The notes under the pieces: generated by a model
What the model was told of the DNA's origin: nothing
Database searches by the model: none
Seen by the model: the letters and a program-made list of their open reading frames with translations, nothing else
Origin: Treponema sp.
GTDB taxonomy: Bacteria; Spirochaetota; Spirochaetia; Treponematales; Treponemataceae
NCBI GenBank assembly: GCA_016297405.1
Contig: JAEDGP010000005.1
Location: 1-54,405, forward strand
DNA length: 54,405 nt
Reading direction: 5' to 3'
Part shown: piece after piece, positions 15,436 through 25,946 of the stretch
How the letters are laid out: the number at the start of each line of letters is the position of its first letter
Position numbering within the stretch: position 1 is the first letter of the stretch
Position numbers and translations under genes: made by a program

Positions 15436-17871
15436 TTATCTGTTTGTCACGTTGAAAGACAGAACAAACTGCCAGGTTTTATCCCATTCAACATTACCAT
15501 CAATAATTCTGAATTTATTTGCAAAAAGCAAATGAAGCGGGAACTGAGGAACAAGGAATCTAAGACCAGGACCAAAACTGAAGTAGAAATCTTCGATGGA
15601 AAGCCCATTGAAGATCTGCTCAGGTTCATCCTTAACGGCTACAGCATCAAAGAATCCATCCAATCCAAGTACGCCCTGGAACAAAGGAATGCGCACTTCA
15701 AGCTTATTGGAAAGCATTGCTTTTCCACGGGCATCATTGCTGATGCTTGTCCAACCACGCCCATTAAACATACCGTCGATATAAACTTTACTTGAATCGC
15801 CGAAGAGCGAGCCAGGCATAGGTACAATTGCAGAAAGTCCAGTATACGCTGCAAGAACAATCTTAAAATTCCAGAAGTTATTGAACAAAGGAATGTCTAC
15901 CAGCTTAAGATATGCTTCAAGCTTGGTATCTGTTCTGAAATAGAATTCATGTTCTACACCAGGTATAAGACCATACCAGGCAATGCGCTCACTGGCAAAC
16001 CAGCCTGTAGAAGGATCGTAGTTGATGTCGCGGTTATCAACAGAAAAAGAACCATAAACGGAATTTTTCAAGCCAAAACGATTTGCATATTTATTTACTC
16101 CCGAATCAAGGGGAGAATACAAGGATTCGTCATAAATGTTGTCAATCAAAGAGTTGGTCAGACCGCCTGACAAAGTAACAATGGCAAAATTTGGTGTCCA
16201 TCGTCTGCCTAAAGATGTATTGAGAGATGCTCCCCAAGACTGATAATTAAAATAATAATAATCATCATTGAGGACACCATCAGAAAGCCAGTTCATGGCC
16301 AAAGCTGAACTGTCACCATGGGACAAAGACAAAGTCTCGCTCAATTGTATTGGCTGGTCTCCTATCCAGTTCTGGCTGTAATTGAAATTGATTTCCTGAC
16401 CACTTGAAGAAATGTTGGCACCTATGCCTATTGTTTTTCCAAGTCCATTCAAGTTCGAATTCTGCCATTTAGCAAAAAGTGAAATTGGCAAATCATCAGG
16501 ATCTTCGATACCAGAGAAAGTCATACCGAACTGGATGGAAGTTGTAGACTGTTCTTCAACAGTTACCACAAGATCTACAAGATTTGGTTCAGAACCCTGT
16601 TTTGGTTCTGGAACAATACTTGAAAAATACTGAAGATTATACAAGTTTCGAAGTCCAGCCATAATCTTGTCCCTGGAGAAAACATCACCTGGCTTAACAG
16701 GAAGTTCGCGAAGAATTACATAATCCTTTGTTTTTGTATTTCCCTTTATGATGATATTTTCTACATGAGCCCTTGAATACTCCGCAATTGTTAAGGTATA
16801 GCTTACAGTGTGCTGCTCAGCATCTTTGTTTTCAGACGGAATGAACTGGTTGGACATATATCCGTTTTCGTAATACAAGTTTGTAAGATTTGCAATTCCT
16901 TCCTGAAATTTCAGCTGATTGAAAACATCATCTTTCTTAAGTTTTATGAAAGAAAGAAGCTTTTCGGTTGAAAAAATGCTGTTTCCCCGAATGGTAAGTC
17001 CTTGATAAGTATACTGTGCACCTTCAGAAATGACAAAAGTCAAATCAATTTCTTCACGGCCTTTTTTTTCGTTAAAGGAGGAAACCTGAACTACGTCTTT
17101 TATGAATGCATCCACATAACCTTTGGTCATATAATATGCGACGATTTTCTGTTTATCCACTTCAAGAGCAGATTTTTGAAAAGCACCATTTCGCATGAAA
17201 CCTTCTGATTTCAAAGAAATTTTACTCCTAAGAGTTCTGTCTGAAAAAACTGTATTTCCTTCAAATGATATGGTACGTACAACTGATTCGGAACCTTCGT
17301 TGATGTAAAAAACAACCTTCATGCCGTCTTCTGTTTCCACAACATTATTTGTGACAGTAGCATTCTGATAACCTTTCTTAATGTAAAGATCACGAAGGGA
17401 TCTTTCATCCAGCAAGACTGCAGAATCAATGTACACGTCTCCAACCTTAACGGCAACAGTATCCCTCAGTTCGTTATTTCTGATTTTACGATTTCCTTTA
17501 AAATCAATGGAAAGAATCGTAGGATGTTCTTTTACCTGAAGCACAAGATGGATTTTATTGTAATCCTTTGAGTCCTTGTCTTTTGAATAATGTTTTGCAA
17601 AGGAGTCAATGTTAGTGAAGTATGCAAGGTTATAAAGGCGGTCAAGAATATCTGAATATACCTGATTAGTAAATTCCTTTCCGATGAAACTGTTGGTAAC
17701 ACCAGCAAGTTCAGATCGCTTTACGCTTCTTAAACCTTCAAAAGAAATGGAAGCAATAGGCTTATTCCAAAACCATTCTTCATCTTCTTCGGCAAATGAA
17801 TATGCACTAAGCATAGAAAATGCAAAAACAAATGCAAAAACTTTTTTCAATATTTTTTTAGCAGAAAACAT
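15436..17871 (-). CDS. bamA: Outer-membrane assembly factor BamA
   Basis: Inserts beta-barrel proteins into the outer membrane. 811 residues: signal peptide (1-27), five POTRA-like repeats (about 35-430; for example KEHPTILSIDFKGNRKIR and GNTVFSDRTLRSKISL) and a C-terminal 16-strand Omp85 barrel from about 450, ending in a Phe-rich last strand (FVLSFNVTNR). In T. pallidum the orthologue, Tp92/TP0326, is an outer-membrane antigen. The barrel keeps the FGDSSKVYIDGMFNGRGW region, like the conserved Omp85 G-R-G loop. ATG 17869-17871 follows a good AGGAG. Downstream of tamB by 23 bases. Confidence 0.96.
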   Translation of the reverse strand: MFSAKKILKKVFAFVFAFSMLSAYSFAEEDEEWFWNKPIASISFEGLRSVKRSELAGVTNSFIGKEFTNQVYSDILDRLYNLAYFTNIDSFAKHYSKDKDSKDYNKIHLVLQVKEHPTILSIDFKGNRKIRNNELRDTVAVKVGDVYIDSAVLLDERSLRDLYIKKGYQNATVTNNVVETEDGMKVVFYINEGSESVVRTISFEGNTVFSDRTLRSKISLKSEGFMRNGAFQKSALEVDKQKIVAYYMTKGYVDAFIKDVVQVSSFNEKKGREEIDLTFVISEGAQYTYQGLTIRGNSIFSTEKLLSFIKLKKDDVFNQLKFQEGIANLTNLYYENGYMSNQFIPSENKDAEQHTVSYTLTIAEYSRAHVENIIIKGNTKTKDYVILRELPVKPGDVFSRDKIMAGLRNLYNLQYFSSIVPEPKQGSEPNLVDLVVTVEEQSTTSIQFGMTFSGIEDPDDLPISLFAKWQNSNLNGLGKTIGIGANISSSGQEINFNYSQNWIGDQPIQLSETLSLSHGDSSALAMNWLSDGVLNDDYYYFNYQSWGASLNTSLGRRWTPNFAIVTLSGGLTNSLIDNIYDESLYSPLDSGVNKYANRFGLKNSVYGSFSVDNRDINYDPSTGWFASERIAWYGLIPGVEHEFYFRTDTKLEAYLKLVDIPLFNNFWNFKIVLAAYTGLSAIVPMPGSLFGDSSKVYIDGMFNGRGWTSISNDARGKAMLSNKLEVRIPLFQGVLGLDGFFDAVAVKDEPEQIFNGLSIEDFYFSFGPGLRFLVPQFPLHLLFANKFRIIDGNVEWDKTWQFVLSFNVTNR

Positions 17872-17894
17872 TATAAGGCTCCTGACCTTTTTAA

Positions 17895-20800
17895 TTAGAA
17901 AGCGAACTTCCAGGAAAGCGTTACCGAGGTTGAAGAAACGATGCGGTTATTCATCAGCGCATCAATATCAGGGGCCATATTCCATCTGATATTTGCAAGA
18001 GGTGATTCAATTTCAATACCTAGTTCAGGTTTGAACACTAAACCACCAGTTGTAGTTTTGTCATCTACTCTATTTTCGTCGTATGACCAATGCAAAAGCG
18101 CATCTACATACAACGAGCTTCCGAAGTACTTACCTATGTAAACAGTCGAATTATCAAGAAAGTTACCAATTCCCAGATTATTTTTGTCTTTCTCTGAAGA
18201 AAGGCTTTGTTTCAAGGCATTCTGCAGAATCATAGTTCTTATTGACAATATATCAAAATTCAATAAATCACGCAACTTACCTTCAATCATTCGCCCAAAG
18301 GTGGACTGCAGGGCATAATCCCCTGTGGCAAGAAGGAACGAAGTCATATCGTCTGAATCGGCCCTTACAATCTGGCCAAGAATCTGTCTGATCTCCAGTT
18401 CGGATTTTGCCGGGATGGAAGATATGGACGGCTCAAAATCAGACAAGTACTGGTTATTTGCCGAAAGTACAATCAGCAGATTATCACCGTTTTCATCACG
18501 TTCGCGAGTTTCGGCTTGGACGGAAATGAGAGGATTCAATGCTGAATCGCTGCCGTTAAATCGTAAAGCTCCACTTTTTAAATAAAAGTTTCTGTTCAAA
18601 TATGAAACATCACCTGTTTTAAACTTGATCAACCCATCCAGAGAATAACTGTTTTCCGCTTCATCATAACGGAATGAAACCACAGAATTCGGAACAAAAA
18701 CAACCCTAAGAAGGGGGTCAAATGTAAAGTTCACATTGTTTCCCAAAGTAATCTTCAAGTCACAACGCACAAAACTTGACTTATGCCCATCATCATCTTC
18801 CGAAGCTGACGGAATAACAGCAAGCTCTGAAGTCTTAACCCAGGCATTGGTCTTGCGGACATTTACGGTTCCTGTCACGTCAAGATATTCATCCTGGAAC
18901 AGAATATCAAGATCTATATTGGCATCGCCTTTGAATTCAGCAAGTCCTGCATCAAAATCGGCAGGACAATAGGAATTTTGTTCAGTCCATACCCTTCCCT
19001 TCACAAAATCCAGATCCCATCTGTCAAAAAAGATATTCATCTGTGCAAAGATAGGATGGTCCCCTTTGACAAGTCCTTGGGTTACAGGCATTATGATTTC
19101 CTTGTTATCTATGGTAAGAAGGGTTTTTCCCACAACAATATGGTAAGGAATCAGCTTTGGAAGGGAAAAATCGAAATTTGTAACTGACATGGCGCCTATG
19201 AATTCCGGATCTGCAAGAATGCCTCTAACCTTTACAGCACCCCGGGCATAACCTTTATAGATTGACAACGCATCCAGGTCCAGATTCGAAAACAATTTTC
19301 CAAAGTCTGCCTGAATATTCGAAACACTCAGATCCACTTCCGATTGAGAAACACTTCCGCTAATATCTGCCTGAACACTCATGGTACTTCTCACATGAAG
19401 ATCAACATTGCCGCTGGTTTCTACACTTCCAGAAAGCCCAAGTTCATCAGATGAAAAAACCGAAAACCTGCCATCAGATTTTATCACCGTCATTTCAAAA
19501 GCCATGGGGTTTTTAATAAGTGAACCATGAATATCAGGAAGCTGCACTTTTGCAACAAATTCCTTAGGCACAAGAGCATCGTTGGAGGCAACAGAATTAA
19601 AAAGATCAAAAGTAAACGGCACTATAAGGCTTTGATTAGAAACATAAGTACTTACCGTTCCCTTGGCATGTCCGGTCCAGGACTGCAGATCAAAGATTGC
19701 ACTTATATCTTTTGTTGAAACCTTGTTATATTCCACAAAAGCATTTTCTACAACGATTTTTTTATCTTCCAGATATGCATTCATTGAAGCCTTTATCAGT
19801 TTGCCAACCATCATGAATTCGATTTTTTCAATATCAAGACCAACATAAGGATCTTCCAGAGTGCCGGACATGGAAATCGTTCCTGTAAGTCCGTTATTCA
19901 AGCTGCGATCCCCACCAAGCCTGCTCAAATTAAAGTTTGAAGAATTGATTTGAGCACTGATAAACAGGGAACTACGAATGGTATCCAGGGAAATATCCTG
20001 AGACATAGGATTTGTCACATCGGCACAGATATTCAGCCTTTCCCTGTTATTTTCGCTTGCAATATCAAACAGGAAACTCGCTGAATCAAAGCGATTTGAA
20101 TTTATGTTCCACAGAAGCTGGGATCTTCCCAACATGGAAGAAATTTTATCTGAATAAGAAATATTGTCAAAAACCGCCCCATACTTGGAAACTGAACCTG
20201 AAGCAACAAGTTTTGGCTTTATAGCCAGAGTATCCGAAACTTCTTCCACTTCCACTTTATGGATGGCAATTTGGAAATCCTGAATGTTGTTGATTCTAAA
20301 TTCAGAATCCAAAGATAAACCGAAAATCGTCTGCTCCTTTTGAAGAGGAAACCCCACAACAGAAAGATACCCATTGAATCCCTCAGCAAAATTCATTTCA
20401 AAGGCAAAATCATAATCACCATAAACCGACACATAGTTTTCCATCAGGTTACCTGAAAAATGATATGGAATCGAAACAGAATTCACATCCACACTGAAAA
20501 ACGCATCGTTTGAATCAGGAGATTTTTCAACCTGGGCATTGAGTGTAGTTACACTGGATCCAGAAATATATGAAAAGCGGGAAACATTCAGAGAATTGTT
20601 CGTGCCATCCAGAGAAAGAAAAAGATATTTATTTGCTTCAGTAGTGTCGGCCACAACAATATAGGGCACATTGAACGAAAGAGTATCGATATTGCTTGAA
20701 AAATAAACTTCAGCATTCATCATGAAATTTTTTACCAGCGATGACATGCCGTAATTACGGCTTTCAGTGAAGAAAAGTCCCTTCTGTGCCAGACTATCAA

Positions 20801-22283
20801 GAAAAACTGCATGAGTCGAAAGGTTTGCCTGCACATATCTATTGGCCTTAAGATAGCTGCCTTCAACAGAAATTTTTCCAGGCTCAGAAGAATCAGGATG
20901 AGAATAGTCGGAAACTTCAAAGGAAAAATCAAAAGATTCTTCTGTCGGCACCACTTCAAGCTGTACAGCGGTAAGAACCTGCTGATCGAACATCACCTGA
21001 GGTGCAAAACAAACAAATCCTTTTTCAAGGGAATCAAAATAGACTTCGGTAGATATTACACCACCATTTTCCATGGTGTAATTATAAAGGATTCCATCGC
21101 CCTGGATCTTGAATGTCTGGAACTCTATTCCCACTTTTGCCGACGCATTCAGGTTAGGTCCAGAAAGATCAAGCTTTGAAATTTCGATTTTTTCCAAATC
21201 TCCATAAAAATCATAATCAAAGTTAACACCTTCTGGAATCACCGAAGATGGAATGTAAACGTTGCCAAAGGACGAATACGAAAGCTCTTTCGTATTCAAT
21301 CCGTAATCCACATCCGCCTGTATGCTTACAGTAAAATCATCAGCTTTTTCGCTTGTCTTCTTGTTTTTACCATGGAAAATATCGCCATAACGAAGATTGT
21401 CAGTTTTAAGCGATGCATGAACATCCCCGGTAACAGTGTGAAGGGTACCAATGAGCAAAAGCGGATATGAATTATGAATAGTTTGGAATGAAAGGGTCTG
21501 CTCATTGTACATAAGAAGCATATTAAGCCTTGACATGGAAAGAGAATTGTTTTCCAAATCTGAAACCGTAAGGATAACAGAACTTCCATCACCCAGTTGA
21601 CTTATGTTACCGGAAGCTGAGAAACTGCACTTCACATATTTTTCATCCAGCGCCGAAAGATAGTTACAAAATCCGTCACAATCCACAAGCACCTGATCAC
21701 GTTCAGGCTGAAAATCCAGCTGTATTTTTTCCAGAACACCACGAATCATTCCATGAGGATTCTTGTAATTGATGATGACATTTTTTACCATCAGGCGCAT
21801 GGACAAAAGCCTTGCCATCTGCTTCATGTCTACGGAAATTTTTTGTTGATCTTCTTCCTGCTGCGGTTTCTGTGAAAATTCCTTGATTTTTTCAACAAGC
21901 AGACTGTTTCCAGTCTCGTCAAAATCCACAGTTATTCCGTCAATCGTTATGTCTTTAACAGCAGCGGCAGATTTTCCCAAAATCAAGTCCGCAATATCAT
22001 ATCCTATGACAGCGCTGCCAATGGTACATATTTCTTTTTTTGAAAAGGAATCTTTCACAGAAACCTTATTCAACCTGATACCAGTCAACAGGGATGGAGA
22101 CATGGATTTGTATGAAAGTTCCAGACCTGTCTTTTCAGCCAAAAGAGCACAATAATCCTCAAGACTACCTCGAAGTGCACAGGAAACCCGGTTATAGACT
22201 GGCACTACGATGCCAAAAGAAACCAGGACAATGAGAAAAAAAATGATTTGCTGCAAATGCTCTTTCAACGAAAGTTTTTTCAT
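17895..22283 (-). CDS. tamB: TamB-like translocation and assembly protein
   Basis: Large inner-membrane-anchored periplasmic protein (1462 residues) thought to bridge to the outer membrane and help barrel assembly or lipid transfer. It has an N-terminal membrane anchor at about 13-32 (IIFFLIVLVSFGIVVPVY) with no obvious cleavage site, then a very long beta-rich region typical of bridge-like AsmA/TamB proteins. The C-terminal TamB domain is recognised in the last 400 residues: GALRFNGSDSALNPLISVQA and RQILGQIV, ending in an SSTSVTLSWKFAF barrel-like strand. It heads the bamA-skp-mutS block. ATG 22281-22283 has no visible Shine-Dalgarno. A TATAAT lies about 20 bases upstream, predicting a very short leader. 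Confidence 0.92.
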   Translation of the reverse strand: MKKLSLKEHLQQIIFFLIVLVSFGIVVPVYNRVSCALRGSLEDYCALLAEKTGLELSYKSMSPSLLTGIRLNKVSVKDSFSKKEICTIGSAVIGYDIADLILGKSAAAVKDITIDGITVDFDETGNSLLVEKIKEFSQKPQQEEDQQKISVDMKQMARLLSMRLMVKNVIINYKNPHGMIRGVLEKIQLDFQPERDQVLVDCDGFCNYLSALDEKYVKCSFSASGNISQLGDGSSVILTVSDLENNSLSMSRLNMLLMYNEQTLSFQTIHNSYPLLLIGTLHTVTGDVHASLKTDNLRYGDIFHGKNKKTSEKADDFTVSIQADVDYGLNTKELSYSSFGNVYIPSSVIPEGVNFDYDFYGDLEKIEISKLDLSGPNLNASAKVGIEFQTFKIQGDGILYNYTMENGGVISTEVYFDSLEKGFVCFAPQVMFDQQVLTAVQLEVVPTEESFDFSFEVSDYSHPDSSEPGKISVEGSYLKANRYVQANLSTHAVFLDSLAQKGLFFTESRNYGMSSLVKNFMMNAEVYFSSNIDTLSFNVPYIVVADTTEANKYLFLSLDGTNNSLNVSRFSYISGSSVTTLNAQVEKSPDSNDAFFSVDVNSVSIPYHFSGNLMENYVSVYGDYDFAFEMNFAEGFNGYLSVVGFPLQKEQTIFGLSLDSEFRINNIQDFQIAIHKVEVEEVSDTLAIKPKLVASGSVSKYGAVFDNISYSDKISSMLGRSQLLWNINSNRFDSASFLFDIASENNRERLNICADVTNPMSQDISLDTIRSSLFISAQINSSNFNLSRLGGDRSLNNGLTGTISMSGTLEDPYVGLDIEKIEFMMVGKLIKASMNAYLEDKKIVVENAFVEYNKVSTKDISAIFDLQSWTGHAKGTVSTYVSNQSLIVPFTFDLFNSVASNDALVPKEFVAKVQLPDIHGSLIKNPMAFEMTVIKSDGRFSVFSSDELGLSGSVETSGNVDLHVRSTMSVQADISGSVSQSEVDLSVSNIQADFGKLFSNLDLDALSIYKGYARGAVKVRGILADPEFIGAMSVTNFDFSLPKLIPYHIVVGKTLLTIDNKEIIMPVTQGLVKGDHPIFAQMNIFFDRWDLDFVKGRVWTEQNSYCPADFDAGLAEFKGDANIDLDILFQDEYLDVTGTVNVRKTNAWVKTSELAVIPSASEDDDGHKSSFVRCDLKITLGNNVNFTFDPLLRVVFVPNSVVSFRYDEAENSYSLDGLIKFKTGDVSYLNRNFYLKSGALRFNGSDSALNPLISVQAETRERDENGDNLLIVLSANNQYLSDFEPSISSIPAKSELEIRQILGQIVRADSDDMTSFLLATGDYALQSTFGRMIEGKLRDLLNFDILSIRTMILQNALKQSLSSEKDKNNLGIGNFLDNSTVYIGKYFGSSLYVDALLHWSYDENRVDDKTTTGGLVFKPELGIEIESPLANIRWNMAPDIDALMNNRIVSSTSVTLSWKFAF

Positions 22284-22362
22284 TATATAATTTAAAAAAC
22301 GGCAAAAAATTATACCAAATAAATCAATTTTTTTATATATCTTTCAATGTAGGGATTAAAAA

Positions 22363-22980
22363 ATGGTAATAAAAAATTTCATTGTTTTCGAAGGAATCGA
22401 CGGCGCTGGAACCACTACCCAGATCAAGGAACTGGCAAAAAGGTTCCACGAAGAAAAAGTTTTCGTTACTTGCGAACCCACACCCAATGAAACAGGCAGA
22501 TTTTTAAGAAGAATGCTCAAAGGCGAATTTTCAGTATGCGAAAAAACAGCAGCATATCTTTTTGCGGCTGACAGATGCGAACATATTTTTGGAAAAGACG
22601 GAATTCTTGAAAAGACATCAAAAGGAATTACAGTATTAAGCGACAGATATTTCTTTTCCAGTCTTGCATACCAGTCCGTTTCCTGCGGAAAAGAGCTGCC
22701 AGAACTTCTGAACAGCCAGTTTCCTCTTCCTCAAATTCTCTTCTATTTCAAAATCGATCCAAAACTTTCCCTTTCCAGAGTCAATTCCAGAGGCGAATCA
22801 AAGGAAATTTATGAAAAAATCGATTTTCAGAAAAAAACAGCAACTCTTTACGATGCCGTGATAGAAGAATACAAAGGCAGCAAGGGAAACGGCATGGAAA
22901 TCATAGAAGTTGATGCTTCAAAAGGCATCGATGAAATAAAAGACTTTATCTGGACCTGCGTGAAAGAAAAAATCAATTAA
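22363..22980 (+). CDS. tmk: Thymidylate kinase
   Basis: Phosphorylates dTMP to dTDP for DNA synthesis. 205 residues, the normal length. The fold signature VFEGIDGAGTTTQ is at 8-20, DRYFFSSLAYQ (Asp94-Arg95-Tyr96) binds dTMP, and a lid region with RVNSRGESKEIYEK follows. The P-loop is odd: the position that is Lys in most kinases (GxxGxGKT) is Thr here. I recall a similar Thr in other treponemal enzymes, so this may be a lineage variant. The ribosome binding site AGGGA lies before ATG 22363. First gene of a plus-strand operon, divergent from tamB. Confidence 0.93.
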   Translation: MVIKNFIVFEGIDGAGTTTQIKELAKRFHEEKVFVTCEPTPNETGRFLRRMLKGEFSVCEKTAAYLFAADRCEHIFGKDGILEKTSKGITVLSDRYFFSSLAYQSVSCGKELPELLNSQFPLPQILFYFKIDPKLSLSRVNSRGESKEIYEKIDFQKKTATLYDAVIEEYKGSKGNGMEIIEVDASKGIDEIKDFIWTCVKEKIN

Positions 22981-23005
22981 CCAGAAGCAAAAAACAGTCG
23001 ATAAT

Positions 23006-23641
23006 GTGAATGTGAAAAGCACTTTCTTTCATCCAGTAAAAACACTCATCCTGATTGTAATGCTATTTGCCGTTTCTCCTCGTTTTTCAGATGCATATTC
23101 TGTAAAATACAAGGAAGACTGGTATAGACTTTACCATATTCACTATCAGCAAAACCCTGATGATTGCATGGAAAATATCTACTGGCTCGAAAAAGCAACA
23201 AAAGCTGACTTCTGCAATCCTCTTTATGCAAACGCAAAAATCGAAACAGAAAAGCAATGGGAAAAATATCGTTATATATTCCAAATGCACATAAACCTTA
23301 AGCTTATTGAACAACACATGAGGCTGGGAAGAATATATGACAAAAAAACAGCTTATTTCTATGATGCTCCATGGAAAGACGAATACCTGAGGAATCTTGA
23401 AAACACCTTAGCATGCTATAACGCAGGCCTTTACTACTGGGAAGAAGCTTCCAGATGGGCGGAAAAAGCAAACTCTAAGGAATTCGATTTTCTTTTCATC
23501 ACGGATCTTCAGGGATTTGAAGATGAAAGGGAACGAATTAAAACCGGAGAGCTTGACTACAAGAAAATTCTTGAACGGGAAATCAAACGTGTAGAATCAG
23601 TCAGGGACGCTTTTCTTGCAATGGACTCAAAAAACTACTAA
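23006..23641 (+). CDS. Secreted protein of unknown function
   Basis: 211 residues from GTG 23006, 25 bases after tmk; a second GTG at 23012 is possible and neither has a strong ribosome binding site. An N-terminal signal peptide or anchor (about 12-30, LILIVMLFAVSPRFSDA) precedes a helical domain rich in Tyr, Trp, Glu and Lys, with repeated E-x-x-x-W patterns that recall alpha-helical solenoid (TPR-like) proteins. I recognise no family. It ends nine bases before aroB, so it belongs to the tmk-aroB operon. Confidence 0.72.
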   Translation: MNVKSTFFHPVKTLILIVMLFAVSPRFSDAYSVKYKEDWYRLYHIHYQQNPDDCMENIYWLEKATKADFCNPLYANAKIETEKQWEKYRYIFQMHINLKLIEQHMRLGRIYDKKTAYFYDAPWKDEYLRNLENTLACYNAGLYYWEEASRWAEKANSKEFDFLFITDLQGFEDERERIKTGELDYKKILEREIKRVESVRDAFLAMDSKNY

Positions 23642-23650
23642 AATAAAGTC

Positions 23651-24772
23651 ATGTTAATTAACACTGATTCCATAACAATTTCTTACACAGCCTTGAATCC
23701 AGGCACAGCACAGACAAAAATTCATTTTTATTCTGACACACCAGACTTGGTATCTTTATATCAGCCAGGAAAAAGCAACGGGCAAAGACGTTGTTTTGTT
23801 ACAGATGGCACTGTTGCAACCCTAGATTGCATGAAAGATTTCATCTCATGTTTTGATGATGGAAAATGCGGAAACGACATTCTTTTAATCTTAGGATCAG
23901 GAGAACCATACAAAACAACAGAAAGCGTTCTTTCCATTGTCCAGACTGCCATTGATGCAGGGTTTTCCAGAAAGGATCTTTTTGTAGGAATTGGTGGAGG
24001 CGTAATTTGCGACATGACAGGTTTTGCAGCATCTATCTTCAAACGTGGTGCTCCATGTCAATTCGTACCAACCACTCTTCTAGCTATGGTGGACGCATCA
24101 ATCGGTGGAAAAACCGGCTGCGATTTTCAGAATTACAAGAACATGATCGGAACTTTCTGGCCTGCACAGGAACTTCACATGTTCACAAAATTCGTCAATT
24201 CACTTTCAGAAGAACAATATCGTTCGGCCCTTGGGGAAGTATTAAAAACCGCCTTGCTCTTTGACAAGGAACTTTTTGACTTCATGAAAAACAACAGCGT
24301 TTTGATCAATAAAAGAGATCCAGAATCCGTTTTCTACATCATTAAAAAATGCGTGAAAGCAAAGAGTGCTGTTGTTGAAGAAGATTTGACTGAAAAAAAC
24401 ATCAGAATGTATCTGAATCTTGGACACACCTTTGGCCATGCCCTTGAAACAATTGCTGGCCTTGGTGCAATTCCTCACGGAGATGCTGTTGCATGGGGAA
24501 TCGGGAGAGCAATTCAACTTTGCTATAACGAAGAATTCTGCACAAGCGCTTATAAAGACGATGTACTTAAGACCCTGGATTTTTACGGATGGGAAACACG
24601 ACCAGTACACCCAATCGTTAAAGGCGGAGGCATAGGTGAACGTCTTCTAAGTGCAATGCACAAAGACAAAAAAAATGAATCCAGCAAAGTGAAACTTACA
24701 TTGCAAAAAGGTTTGATGGAAAACTTCACTGCTGAAATCGATGATTCAAAAATACTTGCAGTATTGAAATAA
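23651..24772 (+). CDS. aroB: 3-dehydroquinate synthase
   Basis: Second step of the shikimate pathway (DAHP to 3-dehydroquinate), NAD- and metal-dependent. 373 residues. The hallmark TTLLAMVDASIGGKTG (about 140-154) and the NAD-binding GIGGGVICDMTGFAA (about 116-130) are present, as are metal-ligand histidines in LGHTFGHALE (about 257-266) and PHGDAVAWG (about 275). Other fold relatives (2-deoxy-scyllo-inosose synthase, AHBA-type) cannot be fully excluded, but no antibiotic or sugar cluster is nearby. Next gene begins one base after its stop. Confidence 0.92.
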   Translation: MLINTDSITISYTALNPGTAQTKIHFYSDTPDLVSLYQPGKSNGQRRCFVTDGTVATLDCMKDFISCFDDGKCGNDILLILGSGEPYKTTESVLSIVQTAIDAGFSRKDLFVGIGGGVICDMTGFAASIFKRGAPCQFVPTTLLAMVDASIGGKTGCDFQNYKNMIGTFWPAQELHMFTKFVNSLSEEQYRSALGEVLKTALLFDKELFDFMKNNSVLINKRDPESVFYIIKKCVKAKSAVVEEDLTEKNIRMYLNLGHTFGHALETIAGLGAIPHGDAVAWGIGRAIQLCYNEEFCTSAYKDDVLKTLDFYGWETRPVHPIVKGGGIGERLLSAMHKDKKNESSKVKLTLQKGLMENFTAEIDDSKILAVLK

Positions 24773-24773
24773 A

Positions 24774-25946
24774 ATGACAGAAACACAGAAAGAACATTAT
24801 TTTGACTGGGCTTCCACAAGTCCTACAGACAAAGAAATTGTTGAAGAAGCTTTTAGCCGAACCTTAGCCGCATGGGGAAACCCTTCCAGCATCCATGCAG
24901 CAGGAAAAGAGGCTAAGGCATTGCTTGATGAAGCACGCCTTAGATGTGCAAAAGTGCTTTCAGTTCCTGAAGAAACGATTTACTTTACTTCAGGAGGAAC
25001 TGAAAGTGATCATATACCTTTGCTTTCAGTTTTGAACAAACTAGGCAAAGGAACCGTGCTTTTCAGCTCAATTGAACATCCGGCCGTTCAGGAAATGGCC
25101 AGCGAATTAAAAAAATGCGGCTGGAATGCTGTCGCTATTCCATCAAACAGCGAAGGAATCGTCACAGCACAAGCTGTAAAAAATCTGCTTACAGCTGATA
25201 CAGCCATGGTTTTTGTGATGGCGGTGAACAACGAAACTGGTGCAATCCAGCCAATTCGCGAAATTGCAGCTGCAATTACTGAATTTGCCGGAAACAAACG
25301 ACGTCCAAAACTTCATGTTGACTGTGTCCAGGCCGCTGGAAAAATTCCTTTGAATCTTTGCGATATGGGAATCGACAGTGCAGCGTTCAGCGCCCACAAA
25401 ATCTGCGGACCAAGAGGAATCGGCATTCTGTACATGAAAGACAAAACGGAACCGTTTTTAAGAGGTGGCGGGCAGGAAAAAGGCATTCGAAGTGGAACTG
25501 AAAATGTTTATGGTGCATTAAGTTTTGCAAAAGCCTTGGAAAAACATTACATCACACCATCAAGCAAGGCTTTTTGCCGTTATGAACTTCAAAAAAAGCT
25601 TGCACTGGATTTTTGTGAAAAAATTGCAGCAATTAAAGGTGCCACACTAATTCCACAAATCAGATTAGAAAAAAGCGAAAACTACTCTCCTTGGGTTGTG
25701 CAGGCTTCTTTCAAGAACATTCCAGGCCAGGTGATGCTCAGGGCATTGGACAGCGAAGGTTTTTACATTTCAACAGGAAGCGCCTGCTCAAGCCGCAAAA
25801 ATTCAAGACCTATTCTTGAGGCGATGCACGTAACAAAAGAGCAAAGCGAAAATGCAGTAAGATTCAGCTTTGGTCCATCCACAACAGAAAAGGCAATGAA
25901 TGAACTTTGCGATAAGGTAATTGAAATCTGTTCCAGATTCAATTAA
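24774..25946 (+). CDS. Cysteine desulfurase, NifS/IscS family
   Basis: PLP enzyme that takes sulfur from cysteine for Fe-S clusters or tRNA thiolation. 390 residues. The Schiff-base Lys209 is in AFSAHKICGPRG, the PLP-contacting His in SSIEHPAVQ (102) and the catalytic Cys338 in STGSACSSR. The loop around this Cys is the form typical of the NifS/IscS group rather than SufS. No iscU, thiI or mnmA is adjacent, so the sulfur acceptor cannot be told. Starts one base after aroB, indicating coupled expression. Confidence 0.92.
   Translation: MTETQKEHYFDWASTSPTDKEIVEEAFSRTLAAWGNPSSIHAAGKEAKALLDEARLRCAKVLSVPEETIYFTSGGTESDHIPLLSVLNKLGKGTVLFSSIEHPAVQEMASELKKCGWNAVAIPSNSEGIVTAQAVKNLLTADTAMVFVMAVNNETGAIQPIREIAAAITEFAGNKRRPKLHVDCVQAAGKIPLNLCDMGIDSAAFSAHKICGPRGIGILYMKDKTEPFLRGGGQEKGIRSGTENVYGALSFAKALEKHYITPSSKAFCRYELQKKLALDFCEKIAAIKGATLIPQIRLEKSENYSPWVVQASFKNIPGQVMLRALDSEGFYISTGSACSSRKNSRPILEAMHVTKEQSENAVRFSFGPSTTEKAMNELCDKVIEICSRFN

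Noticed and set aside
24774..25946. Kynureninase or SufS-type enzyme for the PLP protein.
   Set aside because: AFSAHKICGPRG and STGSACSSR are those of NifS/IscS-type desulfurases.
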